Of a DNA stretch of 64,000 nucleotides, positions 26,912 to 38,400 are shown piece by piece. The notes beneath the pieces are model-generated. The model had not been told where the DNA came from. It saw only the letters and a list, made by a program, of their open reading frames with translations, and made no database searches. Position 1 is the stretch's first letter. Every line of letters starts with the position of its first letter. Origin of the DNA: Acanthopleura granulata (taxonomy: Eukaryota > Mollusca > Polyplacophora > Chitonida > Chitonidae). The stretch spans positions 23,628,627 to 23,692,626 of the forward strand of contig JABBOT010000005.1 of NCBI GenBank assembly GCA_016165875.1, read 5' to 3'. The position numbers were made by a program, and so were the translations under genes.

Positions 26912-27404
26912 GTCAGGAATGATCTCCTGTAAGGCCCACCCGGAGATACAACGTTACTGAGAGGGTAGCACACATAGGCATTGTCAGGAATATCTCGTGT
27001 AAGGGTAACTCGGGAATACAAAATCATTGGGCGGGTATCAGGAATGGTGTCTTGTAAGGACCACCCTAGGATACAACGTCAATGAGTGGGTAACGCTCAC
27101 ACACAATGTCAGGAATGGTGTCGCGTAAGGCTCATCCAGAGATGCAACGTTTATGAGCGAGTAACATACATAAACAGTGTCAGGAATGTCAGGAATGGTC
27201 GTCTTTAAGGCCCACCCAAATTTACAACGTCACTGAGCGGGTAACACACATACACAGTGTCAGGAATGGTCTCCGGTAAGGCCCACCCAGATATACAATG
27301 TTACTGAACCGGTAACACACATACACAGTCTCTGGAATGCTCACCTTTACTGACCACCCAAGGATACAGAGTCACTGAATGAGTCATTCACATATCTAAT
27401 GTTA
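26912..27404. repeat. Tandem array, about 71-bp unit, 7 diverged copies
   Basis: Each unit begins GTCAGGAATGG, continues TAAGGCCCACCC and ATACAACGT, then ACTGAGCGGGTAACACACAT. Copies differ by substitutions and small indels; one has an internal GTCAGGAAT duplication and another is shortened. No coding frame runs through it. It borders a separate 67-bp array at 27505. Confidence 0.8.
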
Positions 27405-27504
27405 CATCTATGGACTACCCGAAGGTTCTTCAAGTTTGATTCACAAAGAGGGTGTGGGTCGACAACAGTAAGGAAGGTGCTCAAGGATACTTCGTGAACG
27501 GAGG

Positions 27505-27725
27505 TGCAACGTTACCCATACTGAATCACAAACGTAGTGAGGGGGAATCATCTTTAACGAGCACCTGGAGATGCAACGTTACCCATACTGAATCACAAAC
27601 GTAGTGTGGGGGAATCATCTTTAACGAGCACCTGGAGATGCAACGTTACCCATACTGAATCACAAACGTATTGTGGGGGAATCATCTTTAACGAGCACCT
27701 GGAGGTGCAACGTTACTCAAACGCC
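27505..27725. repeat. Tandem array, 67-bp unit, 3.3 near-identical copies
   Basis: Units start at 27505, 27572 and 27639, with a partial fourth at 27706. Each holds TGCAACGTTACCCATACTG, AATCACAAACGTA and ATCATCTTTAACGAGCACC. The copies are almost identical, so the array is much younger than the neighbouring 71-bp array, with which it shares the ATGCAACGTTA motif. Confidence 0.9.
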
Positions 27726-29365
27726 ACTCACCTACGAAGCCTCAGTAATTATGAACGGTAAGCACCGGCCGACACAATGTCAACAAGCGGTCAGTACACC
27801 CATTGAATGCATAGTATGAACTGTAAGGGTCATCTGAACATTCAACACAACACATAGTTTCAGATCCACTGTAAGGTACTTTGCTACAACATTACTGAAC
27901 GGAATACACCCATATACAAGGTGTGAACATTAGTCTTGGAAGCCATTCGGAGGAACACAGGCGATGTTACCTAGAAGAGATTTATTATGTACAAAAGTAA
28001 ACGTAACACATGTTTATTTATTTCTTGCTTGGGCGCCTGATGTTTTCTAACCTTTACGGGTTAGGACAAATTGTCTCGATGAGCCAGTTGCATGGACATT
28101 TTTATGAATACGCTCTTTGAAGAGTTATAGATTCACAGACGAGTTTGTCGTTTTCCTCGTATCATTGGTGTCAGATTCCAAATAAGGAAGCAAGCTATGG
28201 TACATCATCAGTTATGTGTGATGAAATAACAAGTATGCCACTTGGTTAACTTCATTTTCGGAATTAATTTTTGTACAGGTTTCGTAAGCTGTAGGTGTGT
28301 GTAACTACAAGAACTTCGGCCAAGGGGAGATAATTCTATTGGTCATTCACAGATACGTCTGTAAAGCGGCCAATTGAATGAAGCTGAAGCCCGTGTCTGA
28401 CAAGGCCACCTTGTTACACGGTTCAATACTGTCGGGTGGTCGACTCGTTACTAGGTTGTCCGTATATACTGAATGACATCAGTACACGTATAACGTAGGG
28501 TGGTTAACAGGTTTTACCGCACCCATCTGTCCTGTCCGTCCATCTATCCATCCGCGCGTCTATCTGCATGTGAATCACTAAAGTATTTTTTTCCGTCTGA
28601 TCACGGGATATGGTTTTCGCATAATAACCGTGGCATTTGTGGTTAATACATTCAACATGATAACGTTAGACCTTAATCGCTTTTGAATAACAAGTTCTAC
28701 ATGACCTTTAAACAGGAATTTCCCCACCTCGTCACCTGGCCCATCCCGCAGAAGAAATAACATCACCATCACATCAGTTGCATTTCTACGGCCTGAAAAA
28801 TGCTATGTTTTCATTTCATCGGCCTTCTTCTTGCATAGAATCCACTCTGAGGTGGAAATGGTGATTTTATTTGTTCACAGACTAATAACTAAAGTCGGAA
28901 ATATGTAGATTTTAATATAAAATTTAATATTAAGAGGCATTGTGCACTTTTCAACCTTACCTTCTAAGTTCATTTGGCAAATATGGTATCTTCATGCTCT
29001 GTATGACCCATAAATGTCCCCACCCCTTCCTCGTTGTGCCCCTACTATAAAATAAATAACTTCAGAATCAGTTCAACTGCATTTGTACAGCTGTAAAAAA
29101 GTTATTCAACTTCTGTGCCAGACGACCAAAATACCGTTTTTGTTACCATGCAAGCCATTTTTGTTGTACATGCTATACTTCTAAATATTGCTACATTTTG
29201 GGTGATTTGGTTGCCTATATCAACGTAAAGACCACATTCCCCCCCCCCCTCAAAATGGACAGAAGACCTTTGGAGATATTAAATAGCATTTTAGAGATGT
29301 ACAAATGTCTCTCAAGTGATTCTGAAGTCACAGCTTCTCCGGTATAGATCAGAGTAGTAGGGGGT
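27726..29365. other. Intergenic, no gene seen
   Basis: No exon, RNA gene or complete repeat could be supported. The last fragments of the tandem-repeat motifs fade out by about 27,950. Confidence 0.5.
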
Positions 29366-29640
29366 TCATTTATTTATTTGTTTATTTATTTGATTGGTGT
29401 TTTACGTCGAACTCAACAATATTTCACTTATACCACGGCGGTCAGCATTATGGTGGGAGGAAACCGGGCAGAGCCTGGGGGAAACCCATGACCATCCGCA
29501 GGTTGCTGGCAGACCCTCCCACGTACGGCCGGAGAGGAAGCCAGCATCAGCTGGTCTTGAACTCACAGCGACCGCATTGGTGGGAGGCTTCGGGTCATTG
29601 TGCTGCAATTGCGCGTTAACCGACAGAGCCACTGAGGCCT
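29366..29640 (-). mobile_element. Full-length SINE (family A) with 14-bp TSD
   Basis: Complete minus-oriented copy with a long (TTTA)n tail, body and tRNA-like head. It is flanked by perfect 14-bp direct repeats GAGTAGTAGGGGGT at 29352-29365 and 29641-29654, showing a fairly recent target-primed insertion. Confidence 0.93.
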
Positions 29641-31110
29641 GAGTAGTAGGGGGTGAACTGGGGCAAGGTTCCATGTTTATAGGTAAGTCAGAGCAGTCTG
29701 CTAGGCCTCGGTCACAAACCTGAGGTGATTTTTATCTTAAATTTTACTGGCTATCTAAAATTTTTAAAACCATGAGGTGGCCGATCACCACTTTGAGATT
29801 TATTGGATTATCTCTGCGTTTGGAAAATTTTCTCTCTAGAGCCTTGTACTCTGTTTTGCCTCTTCATGGAGTTGGTGAAGCTGTATTTGTTCACCGATAC
29901 TTAGGAGGCAAATTATGGCCATTCCACCGGTTCTAGGTCGTGTTGTGCTGTATTGTATTCGCTTGAAGAAGTTTATAAGGCGTGGGGATTACGTTTGGAG
30001 ACATTTGTCGTCTGCTTGTGGGATGCTCCTAATGCGTAGCAAGAGACCAAGGAACAGTCGGGAATCCTCGAGAAGTAACCGCCTAGCTAGCGGGAGATAA
30101 CTCCCAGGCAAGACCCCATTGACTATGAGCAAATGGATTCCGCGAAGCGCTTTGAGATCAAGTTCTTCTCTACAGGTCAATAAATCCCTGATTTATTCAT
30201 CCTCCGTCTGGCCGATGTAAACACAGACTGGTATACTGTGATGTACACGGAAGGCACGGTAATGAACAGACGAATCAATCAAAGACTTGACGCTAATACT
30301 GCCTCAAGCTGGTTCGCTCGCCCAAAGGCGTTGTCCTTGCTGCAGGTGATTGGCCACTGATCATGCAACGATTGCCTGACTGATTGATTGACGCCAACAT
30401 TTAATGAGATTGCAGGCTCGACTCAAAACTCTCGCGAGTTTTGTCCGGCACTTGTTTGCCAAAGGGCAATGATTTACTTCAGGTACTGAGGTTTCCTGCA
30501 CATAAAAACATGATTAAACGGCAAATAAACTCAATAAACCGGTTAATTGGTTGGTGCTAAAGGCTGTGCTTCAGAAATTTTGACTTTTATGACAGCCCTC
30601 AGATACATGTATATGGTTGGAGGAATCCGGGGGCCTTAGCTAAATACTTACATTAACCTTTTGATTTTACACAAATCGACTCTTTAAAATATGCTCTCTT
30701 CGCTGTATTGCTGTATCATCCAACAAAATTTATGCTGGGGTGAGGGGCAGGGTTATATGGGTTACAACACAAGCTCGACCGCAGAGTTTATCTTCAACCC
30801 ATAAATCGCCTAGAAACAACACTTGAACCTGCCCAGAAATACTCGTGCATTGATGATGGATTAACTCCTGCATATGGGGCTGCAATACGCCGTATTTACA
30901 CCTACCTAATACTCTTATCACACAATATAGTGTTATCCGAGTGTTACACTGAGTAATACCGAATGGCCACTGTGGCGTTAAGCTGGCCAGGAGTTTTAGT
31001 AAGCAAGAGAGGACAACAAGGCGCGGACCAGCTGAGCAGCGCAAGTCCGCACAGTCTGTAGAGAGCACCGCGGGGCAGGTGCTTGTAGAGCGTTCTATAC
31101 CAGAGACACC

Positions 31111-34100
31111 ATGACATCCAAAGCCAACCTTTTAACCAACAGAGGTCCAGCAATAGAGGTAAGAAGCGTTCTTGTGGGAAAAGTATGCATTAGAAGTAAC
31201 ATGCAGTTATGTTGGAAAACAATCGCGTAAACGGGGCGTGACACCTGGTACTGTACACGAGTGAAGTCAGATGTTCTCTTGATAAAATATGCCGAAATTC
31301 CGTCGTAAAGTATGCTGGAATGTGTATAATGTGGATAATCTAATCGATGGGCGACGGGATACAATGAGTCTAAGTCATACTATTGGACTGGAAGAGAGAA
31401 CGTAACTGCATGCACAAGTACTAAAATCAGTGTTACATCCGACAAAAGTTAAATATTTGGATTATGAAATCCCGGTTCTTTAAAATTGAGATGGCGATAA
31501 TGAATTTCTAATTTCTTACTGCATAAATATACACACGTAGGACAAAACTGGTACAGATTTTTCGCTTGTTGTGGACCCACGAAAACCAACGAGCTCTCAA
31601 GGATCGTATGCATTAAAAAGTTTAAATATTAACCGCAAAAATGAACTGAAACTCTGCAATATAAATATTTTTATAACCAGCTTGAGAAAATGATGGACTA
31701 TAAGTTGAAATCCACAGATTTGAATTATTTGATCGTGAAATATTTAAAATCTTTTGGATTGTATCACAAAATGTAATTTTCATACGTCATTATACAATCT
31801 TTTAGACATACAGACTTACAAACATATATTTTAAAATACTGTAGTTTTCGAATTTTAAGTGAAGTTTAGTTATTTTACCTACTTTTTAAACATGACCGCC
31901 TGTTTTATTTAATTTTTGTATGTTCCCATCATCGTGTCGAAAACCCCTCACTGTCCCCGATCTAAAGGTGGAAAAACATAAAAATTAGATAAAGTTCAGA
32001 TGATAGAGTACGAAAAGTTAGTTGAAAATGTGGTTTTCAATATTTTTATTATTTTTCCTTAAGGAGAAAGAGGCACTTGGAAATAATTTTATATTGGGGG
32101 TACTTGGGACCTCCTTTTTGTATATATAGCCTTTGTGTAATAATATTATAAATGAGGATGTTACACATGCTAAATGCATATTTTTGCACTAGAATTGGTC
32201 CTTTCCAGGTCACAAATGTGTTCCGACTGGATCTGGATCACATTTATACAGCTAATATGTTCATAAATATTATCATAATTCAGGCTAATGGCATATGTTT
32301 GGATATAAAGAACAAACTTACGTTCGAATAAATTTATTAGACATGCATCACATCCTGATTTAGAACATTAGTACGCAACGACGATAAATACCGCTCTTTC
32401 ATCTGATTTTGGCATCATTGTTATGTGACGTTAAGCCATTCATTCATTCATTCATTCATTCATTCATCCAATGAATAAATATCTTAATTCAGTAATAATC
32501 AATCAATGATAAGTAACCTTTTCGTTTCTCAGGTAAAACCCTGGGTAGCGGTATTCGGACGATCGGCTGATGCACGGGAGCCGTGGCTTGGATGTACCCC
32601 GCCACCTGTCCCCAACAGCCTCCTTACCCAGCTGGAAACATTCCGGGTGTACGGAGAGCTGAGGAGCACCAAGACCACCGTAAAGAACACCCTCCCCACC
32701 AAGCAAGGTAAGCTCACAGACCACCGTAAAAAAAAAAACATCCTCCCACCAAGTAAGGTAAGCACACCGACCACCGCAGAGAACACCCTCCCTACCAAGC
32801 CAGGTAAGCTCACAGATCACCGTAAAAAAGACACCCTCCCACCAAGAAAAGCGTATAAATCACCGTAAAGAGCACCTTCCCCATCAAGCAAGGTAAGCCC
32901 ATATACCACCCTAAAGAACACCCTCCCCACCAAGCAAGGTAAGCAAACAGCCCACTTAGGTGTACACAAACCACATTGAAGAACACCCTTAACATCCAAC
33001 ACCCAACTCCCAAGAAAGGTGCGAACACAGCAAAGCCCTGCACGATGCCATGTAAACCTGCAGGCAAGCCTAAAAGCTTTCCATCAAACAGCGTGATTAA
33101 CCTCCACTAATCGGTGATCGATTAGATCTAATGCTAATTACCCCTCCTTGTTTACCTGCCAGTCCGGCGACAGTATCTCTAAAGCTCGTTTTACCTCATT
33201 AAATTATCACAATAGTCCATAAACTCACGATTCGTTCATTGATTGAGGGGTAATGGACAGCATTTACCACAAAGGGATATAGCTGGGTAGAAGACTGGGT
33301 TATTTCTGGCCGTGCTCTGATGGACTTTGCCCAAGTCACGCAGTGCCTGGAATACCTGGAGGGGAAATCTGTAATGTAGCTCATTATGAAAAATTAAGCC
33401 CAATGAGGGCTGGTGTGGAAGCTATATTTCTTATGACAGGCTGTGTGTTCAGTGCGGTGTTACTTGACAATTCATAGCGTCCATGTCCTGTCAATTATAA
33501 CCTGAACAATTCAAAGGTAACGGGAGATAACTCATTCCTCCCTCGCCTGTTTTAATGTCGTCATTACTGACAAACGGGACAATTTACCTTTGACTTCTTG
33601 AACATCTAATGTAAGTTATACAGCAGATCAATGCCTCGTGTAGCTTGTTCCATTATTCTGAATAATGGTTCATATAAGTACAAAACAAACTGTTGCCGTC
33701 AAACACAAACTATATTTAAAAGTTACCTCTTCATCTCCAAGTTTCACGCTAATTGGATCGCGTTCGTATGCATCACGCCTCATTGGTGTATCGAGCTGCG
33801 TACACTGGCAACTGTAACTGGGCGTCCCTTTAAAAACCTTTGAAAGACATACCGGTACACAGTTGTAATTGTCGAGGGCAACAAATCACGGTTGATAATT
33901 CATTGTCCATCTCAAAATTGTATCGTCATCAAAACAGTACTAAATCAATGCTTTCAAACAGACGGTAACAAACCAATTATGCTAACTCAACTCTTACTTG
34001 CTTGCTCTTTACCTATCATAGGTATTTTATATACATACATCGTACCGGTTGTTTTTTTTTTGTTTTGTTTTTTTCTTTAAATGTTATTAACTTTTTATTT

Positions 34101-34694
34101 ACACGAGGCTGGCTTTTTCCCTTCATGGTACCAGGTTATTTCTTAAATAGAAACGACCTATTGCCTATATGGGACCGGATTTTCCATCCACGGTGCCGGC
34201 CTTTTACCTGGAATATGATACAGAATTTTACTAACATGGTAATGGCCTTCACCCTAATAGTATCAACCTTTCACCTATAAATGGGTCTGGCTTCTTACCT
34301 ACGTGGTTTCGGCTTTTCACCTAAATAGACAACGGCCTTTCATTTACAAGGTATTCGCGCCATATCTTGCCACGTAACATTCAGGAAAAATATCCCTATA
34401 TGAAGGTTGGAAATATTTTTATTTCTTTGGAGGCTTAATCTACAATCTCTCTTTTTTCCCTCAGTTCACATCACTACATATGAAAGCGGCTGCCTAACGG
34501 TTAGTTATATATTTAGCCTCTCCAATTATTATATTTCTTTTACTTTCCTTTTACCAGTTATAGATGACGAAAAGTTAGCAATTGAATATGACGTTGAACG
34601 ACGGACCCAGCCCCACTGCATCAACTACAACGAGTATCGCCAAGAGATGAGAAAAGCGGGCAAGAAAGTCAGACAGCTGGACATTACCTGCTGA
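31111..34694 (+). CDS. Unrecognised 119-aa protein, three exons
   Basis: Exons 31111-31158, 32533-32707 and 34558-34694 join with matching phases (0, then 1) and good splice sites: GAG then GTAAGA, TTTCTCAG acceptor, CAAG then GTAAGC, TTTTACCAG acceptor. The total is 360 nt including the stop. The protein starts MTSKANLLTNRG, has VKPWVAVFGRSADAREPWLG and a proline cluster TPPPVPNSLL in the middle, and ends in a basic, charged segment (YRQEMRKAGKKVRQLDITC). No signal peptide or membrane segment is visible, so it is probably intracellular. I do not recognise the family. The second exon's 3' end and donor are multiplied by the tandem array at 32674-32950. The phase agreement is the main evidence; an unseen extra exon is possible. 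Confidence 0.55.
32438..32468. repeat. (ATTC)n tract after a repeat-like tail
   Basis: The tetranucleotide tract follows ATGTGACGTTAAGCCATT. On the minus strand at about 50606-50655 a similar tail, GACGTTTAGCCATAACC, is also followed by (ATTC)n. This suggests two copies of one retroelement 3' end; nothing upstream could be matched. Confidence 0.5.
32674..32950 (+). repeat. Six-copy ~46-bp array containing splice donors
   Basis: Units read ACCACCGTAAAGAACACCCT, CCCCACCAAGCAAG and GTAAGCTCACAG. The first unit is the 3' end of exon 2 of the small plus-strand gene together with its donor. AG/GTAAGC donors survive at 32708, 32758, 32804, 32893 and 32939; the fourth unit has lost it. The frame stays open from exon 2 to the stop at 32866-32868. 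Confidence 0.75.
34090..34370. repeat. Degenerate tandem repeat, about 35-40 bp unit
   Basis: Loose repetition of a GGC(C/T)TTT-ACCT motif followed by an ATATGG/ACGGTG-like spacer across some 280 bp. It ends shortly before the last exon of the small plus-strand gene and shows no coding potential of its own. Confidence 0.4.
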
Positions 34695-35415
34695 TGTGAC
34701 CCCCTCTCTACCCCACTGGGTTTTGCAGTTCGAATACTCCCGTTCACAGCTCAATGTTATGCGTATAAGCAGGGGTCACTACAGCCACGCACCAGGGTAT
34801 TGAGTTGCAGTCTATGTAAAATTGTTATTCACAATTCTATACGTGACAGCACTCAAATTGTCCTCAGTTTCGAGCACTGGGCGATCTCCTGCAGCAAACG
34901 CCTGACAAGTATATGGCGATTTTACCTCTGACAAGGATACCAGTTTTACATGATTGCTGACAATTAACGTTAGCACCAATTCATTTAGATTCATTCCTGC
35001 TATCGGTTTCATGGATCACAGTTTCGTGGTTGACACGTATGACAGCTTTCCCACGTCTAAGGATACCAGTTTCATCGCTTACAAGGGTATAAAAGTTTCA
35101 TCGCTGACACGATCCCAATTTCACCGCTGGCATTGCTTTTCCAGTCATGGATCCTGAATAATAACTCAACAAATATTCAAACTTTTTAAGGGTCTCTCAG
35201 CGATTTCCGTCTTAGCAGATAGACAAAAGACTGATTAGGTGAAACCCTCCAAATGTGTAACCAAAGGCGACACAGGGGGTTGTCCGTGTCCACAGGGAGG
35301 GGTCGATGAATTTGGACGCAAAAAGCGCGCCATGTTGATTACCGTTACATACACATGTATGTACTGTATACTAAGCACCAAATCATCCAATACCGGAAAA
35401 TGTATAAAGATTTAA
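34695..35415. other. Spacer between convergent genes
   Basis: Separates the 3' ends of the plus-strand 119-aa gene and the minus-strand AGA copy A. A degenerate repetition of a CAGTTTCATCGCTGACA-like motif lies at about 34900-35145. No other feature is seen. Confidence 0.5.
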
Positions 35416-38400
35416 TCATGCATTCTGAATAAAATACAAAACACAAAGCACAGCCCATGATGCTGAAAAGGGGTTTGTGTTTCTGTTTGATGAGTTATAA
35501 TTTACATAACTTGTAAGACAGGAGACATTATAAATAGTTACGTTTGTTAGCCGGGCTGACTGAACACAGTAAGGGAAATAATCCATTCCGTGACAGGCGG
35601 CACCTGGAACAGAAACAATTGTTTGTCAAGACAACTGAAGAAAGAAAACAATATGGGCTATTAAAACAAGAATGAAACCAATGAAAAACGTTGTATTCAG
35701 CCAGTTAGATAGAAAAAATAACAAGGGCATTTATACCATGCATGTAAGGGTGAGATGCTGATATCACCTAAAGGAAAATTGTAGATAGGTTTACATTTCG
35801 CTAAGGTCGAATTTTATAACTTGAAGTGAAAGCGAGGCATGCTCTAATGGTTATTAGAGCTTGCCCTGCCTAGGACATACGAGAGGTGAGTTCAAAACAT
35901 GCCGGACAGCGTAATACATTCACGTCACATGTGGAAAAGTTCGTCAATAACTCACCAGTGGTTTTCTCCAGGCGACCCAGTTTCTTTCACTCATAAAAAT
36001 CACCAGAATAGTACGATTGAAAACTAACTCAACATGGCCTTAAACAACTATCGCCCCTAAGCAGTCGTGAAACGTGTCAACCGAATCCTGTATGAATTAT
36101 TTATTTATTTGATCGGTGTTTTACGTTGTATTCAAGAACATTTCCCCTATACGACGGCGGCCAACGGTAAGGCGCGACAAACCGTCATAAGAAGTCCAAT
36201 CCTGCGCAAACCCTTCAGACAAACCATTCATTCTTCAGTTCTTAATAAACTTACCATGCTCGCCATTTAGATTCACTGCAATGACAGCTCCCGAGAAGGC
36301 GGGATAATACTTGATGATGCGGTTGACGCTCCATTTGGCCGAATCGGACGGGGACAAACCTTGCTCCATGTAGGACACTGCCTGGTAGCTGAAAATATTG
36401 CAATGATTGATTGCATAGTGATTGACTGATTGATTGATTTCTTGGTCGATAAATTCATTAATTGATTCGTCTGAAGATAAAGTTATTTTTTTGGACATTA
36501 TTGATGATTAATTGACTGGCTGGCTGAACCGATTTATTTATCTTATTTATTTATTTATTTATTTATTTATTCATACACGAGATTTCAGGTACCACTCAAG
36601 ATGTGAGCATTTTGTACATGATTAACTCTGAATCGAACCATCACTCAGAATGCTTAACAGTGTGAAGAAATGTGAAAAAAAAGCAGTATCAGATTGGACA
36701 TTCAACAACGACTGTTCTTCCGCGCGGAAATATTTTTTGGCAATGTATTTTGTTGTTTACGTTATATGAAGGCAGTCAGTTTTATGACTGGAGGAAGCCG
36801 GAGTGCTCAGGGTAATCCGCCAACCATTGTCAAGTTGGCTTTGCCCACGAGCCGTACCTCGTGTGACCAGCTTCTGGACAACTGCGGAACTACCCACTAC
36901 CCGTGTGGAAATTGTAACATTCTGTACTCATCGTAGTTATCAAAGTTGGTTAATTTTAACCGCGCGAAACTTTCAGAAGCACATCTTACGTGGGTAAAAA
37001 CCGCATCATGACGTCACCATCTCCCGTTGCTACGGCGCCACCTATGTCTTTGTCCACGTAAGCTCCGGCGCCAGCAATTGGAGAATCGCCGACTCGACTG
37101 TGACAAAAAAATAAAAATAAAAAATAAAAAGTAAATGGATTATAAAACACGCCTCGGGAAGTTATTCTTTAGCTGTCATTTATTACTTCATGGCTTTGTT
37201 CGGGCAGATTAAATCATTCCAACAACTGCTCCGGGGCCTATAAAGGCTTACAGCATATTATTTGTAAACTTTCTTCACAATTAAAAAACAATACCTAAAC
37301 GGATAACAGGTGCCAACAGTATTGATGTAATTCCCTAAGACTGCTGGCAAGAGGTTGATGATACGAAAGTGGGCAATATTTAACTGGAAGACAAATGTCG
37401 TAACTTATATTCAGATGATCAAGTTTCAAGGCTGATAAAACCCTGACATCAAATTAACACTTGTTCAATGAAACAGTTCGATTTGTTTTCTTCAAATAGT
37501 TTCATCCGCAGGGTAATATCGATGTACGGTATGGTAATATGGTGGCCTTTTCGGACCATACTGTAACCAGTTATATCACATTAGGTTTTTGCCACTTACT
37601 CACACACGTAGATTGCTAGACTTTTGCATTCAGATTGTATATACATACTGATCTATGAATGCATTCTCCTAATGAAACTTGAAACAAATTACATGTATAT
37701 ATGAAGTCAAAAAAAGAGAAAATGTGAAGAAGTTGCAGGTCCAGAATGTAATACTCTTCAAAGGTTAGGCGGAACCTGGCAGTTCCCCAATAAGCGTTTC
37801 AGTAATAAATATAGCCTGAGTTGAACAGCCAGCTGAACTTAACAAAAAGCTGACACCGACGCCGACACTCACACCGACTCCACTTTCCACCTCACTTACC
37901 TCGCCTTGCTTCGTAATGGCGAGCTTAAAAGGAATCATTAGGCCTACCACAAAGGGGCAATATTCTGCGCAAGAGAAAACGTAAGTAGAATCCAAACTTA
38001 TGTTTGGGTATGCCATTTACAACGTAAATGCATAGTATTACAATTTACTTGTATCATACCCGGAAATTTTATGTTTTAAGCCATTTGTCGTAGTGCCACC
38101 AGCGATGTTGCCGCCTTTGTCGATGGCGATCAGCCCGATAGTGTCGTGATTGGTCTCGTCTACCCACGGACTCACGCGAGAACTCCGCTCCGCCTGTCGT
38201 CTGCTCCTTCGCTTGACGGGGTGATATGGTCCACAGGACTTCGTAGGGCTGGGTGTTACGTTCTGTAAGTACGAAGTTACCACGGTTATAAACCAAGAGT
38301 TTTGTCCGTAAACAAAAGGCTTTTCCGCATCATATCACAATTTCAATTCAGCTCTAGTGCGCATAGCAAGCATTTTCTCTTTTTCCAGTGACCTGGCGTA

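Noticed and set aside
32503..33067. Minus-strand open frames over the donor array
   Set aside because: They arise from the 46-bp repeat read antisense, with low-complexity peptides and no domain.
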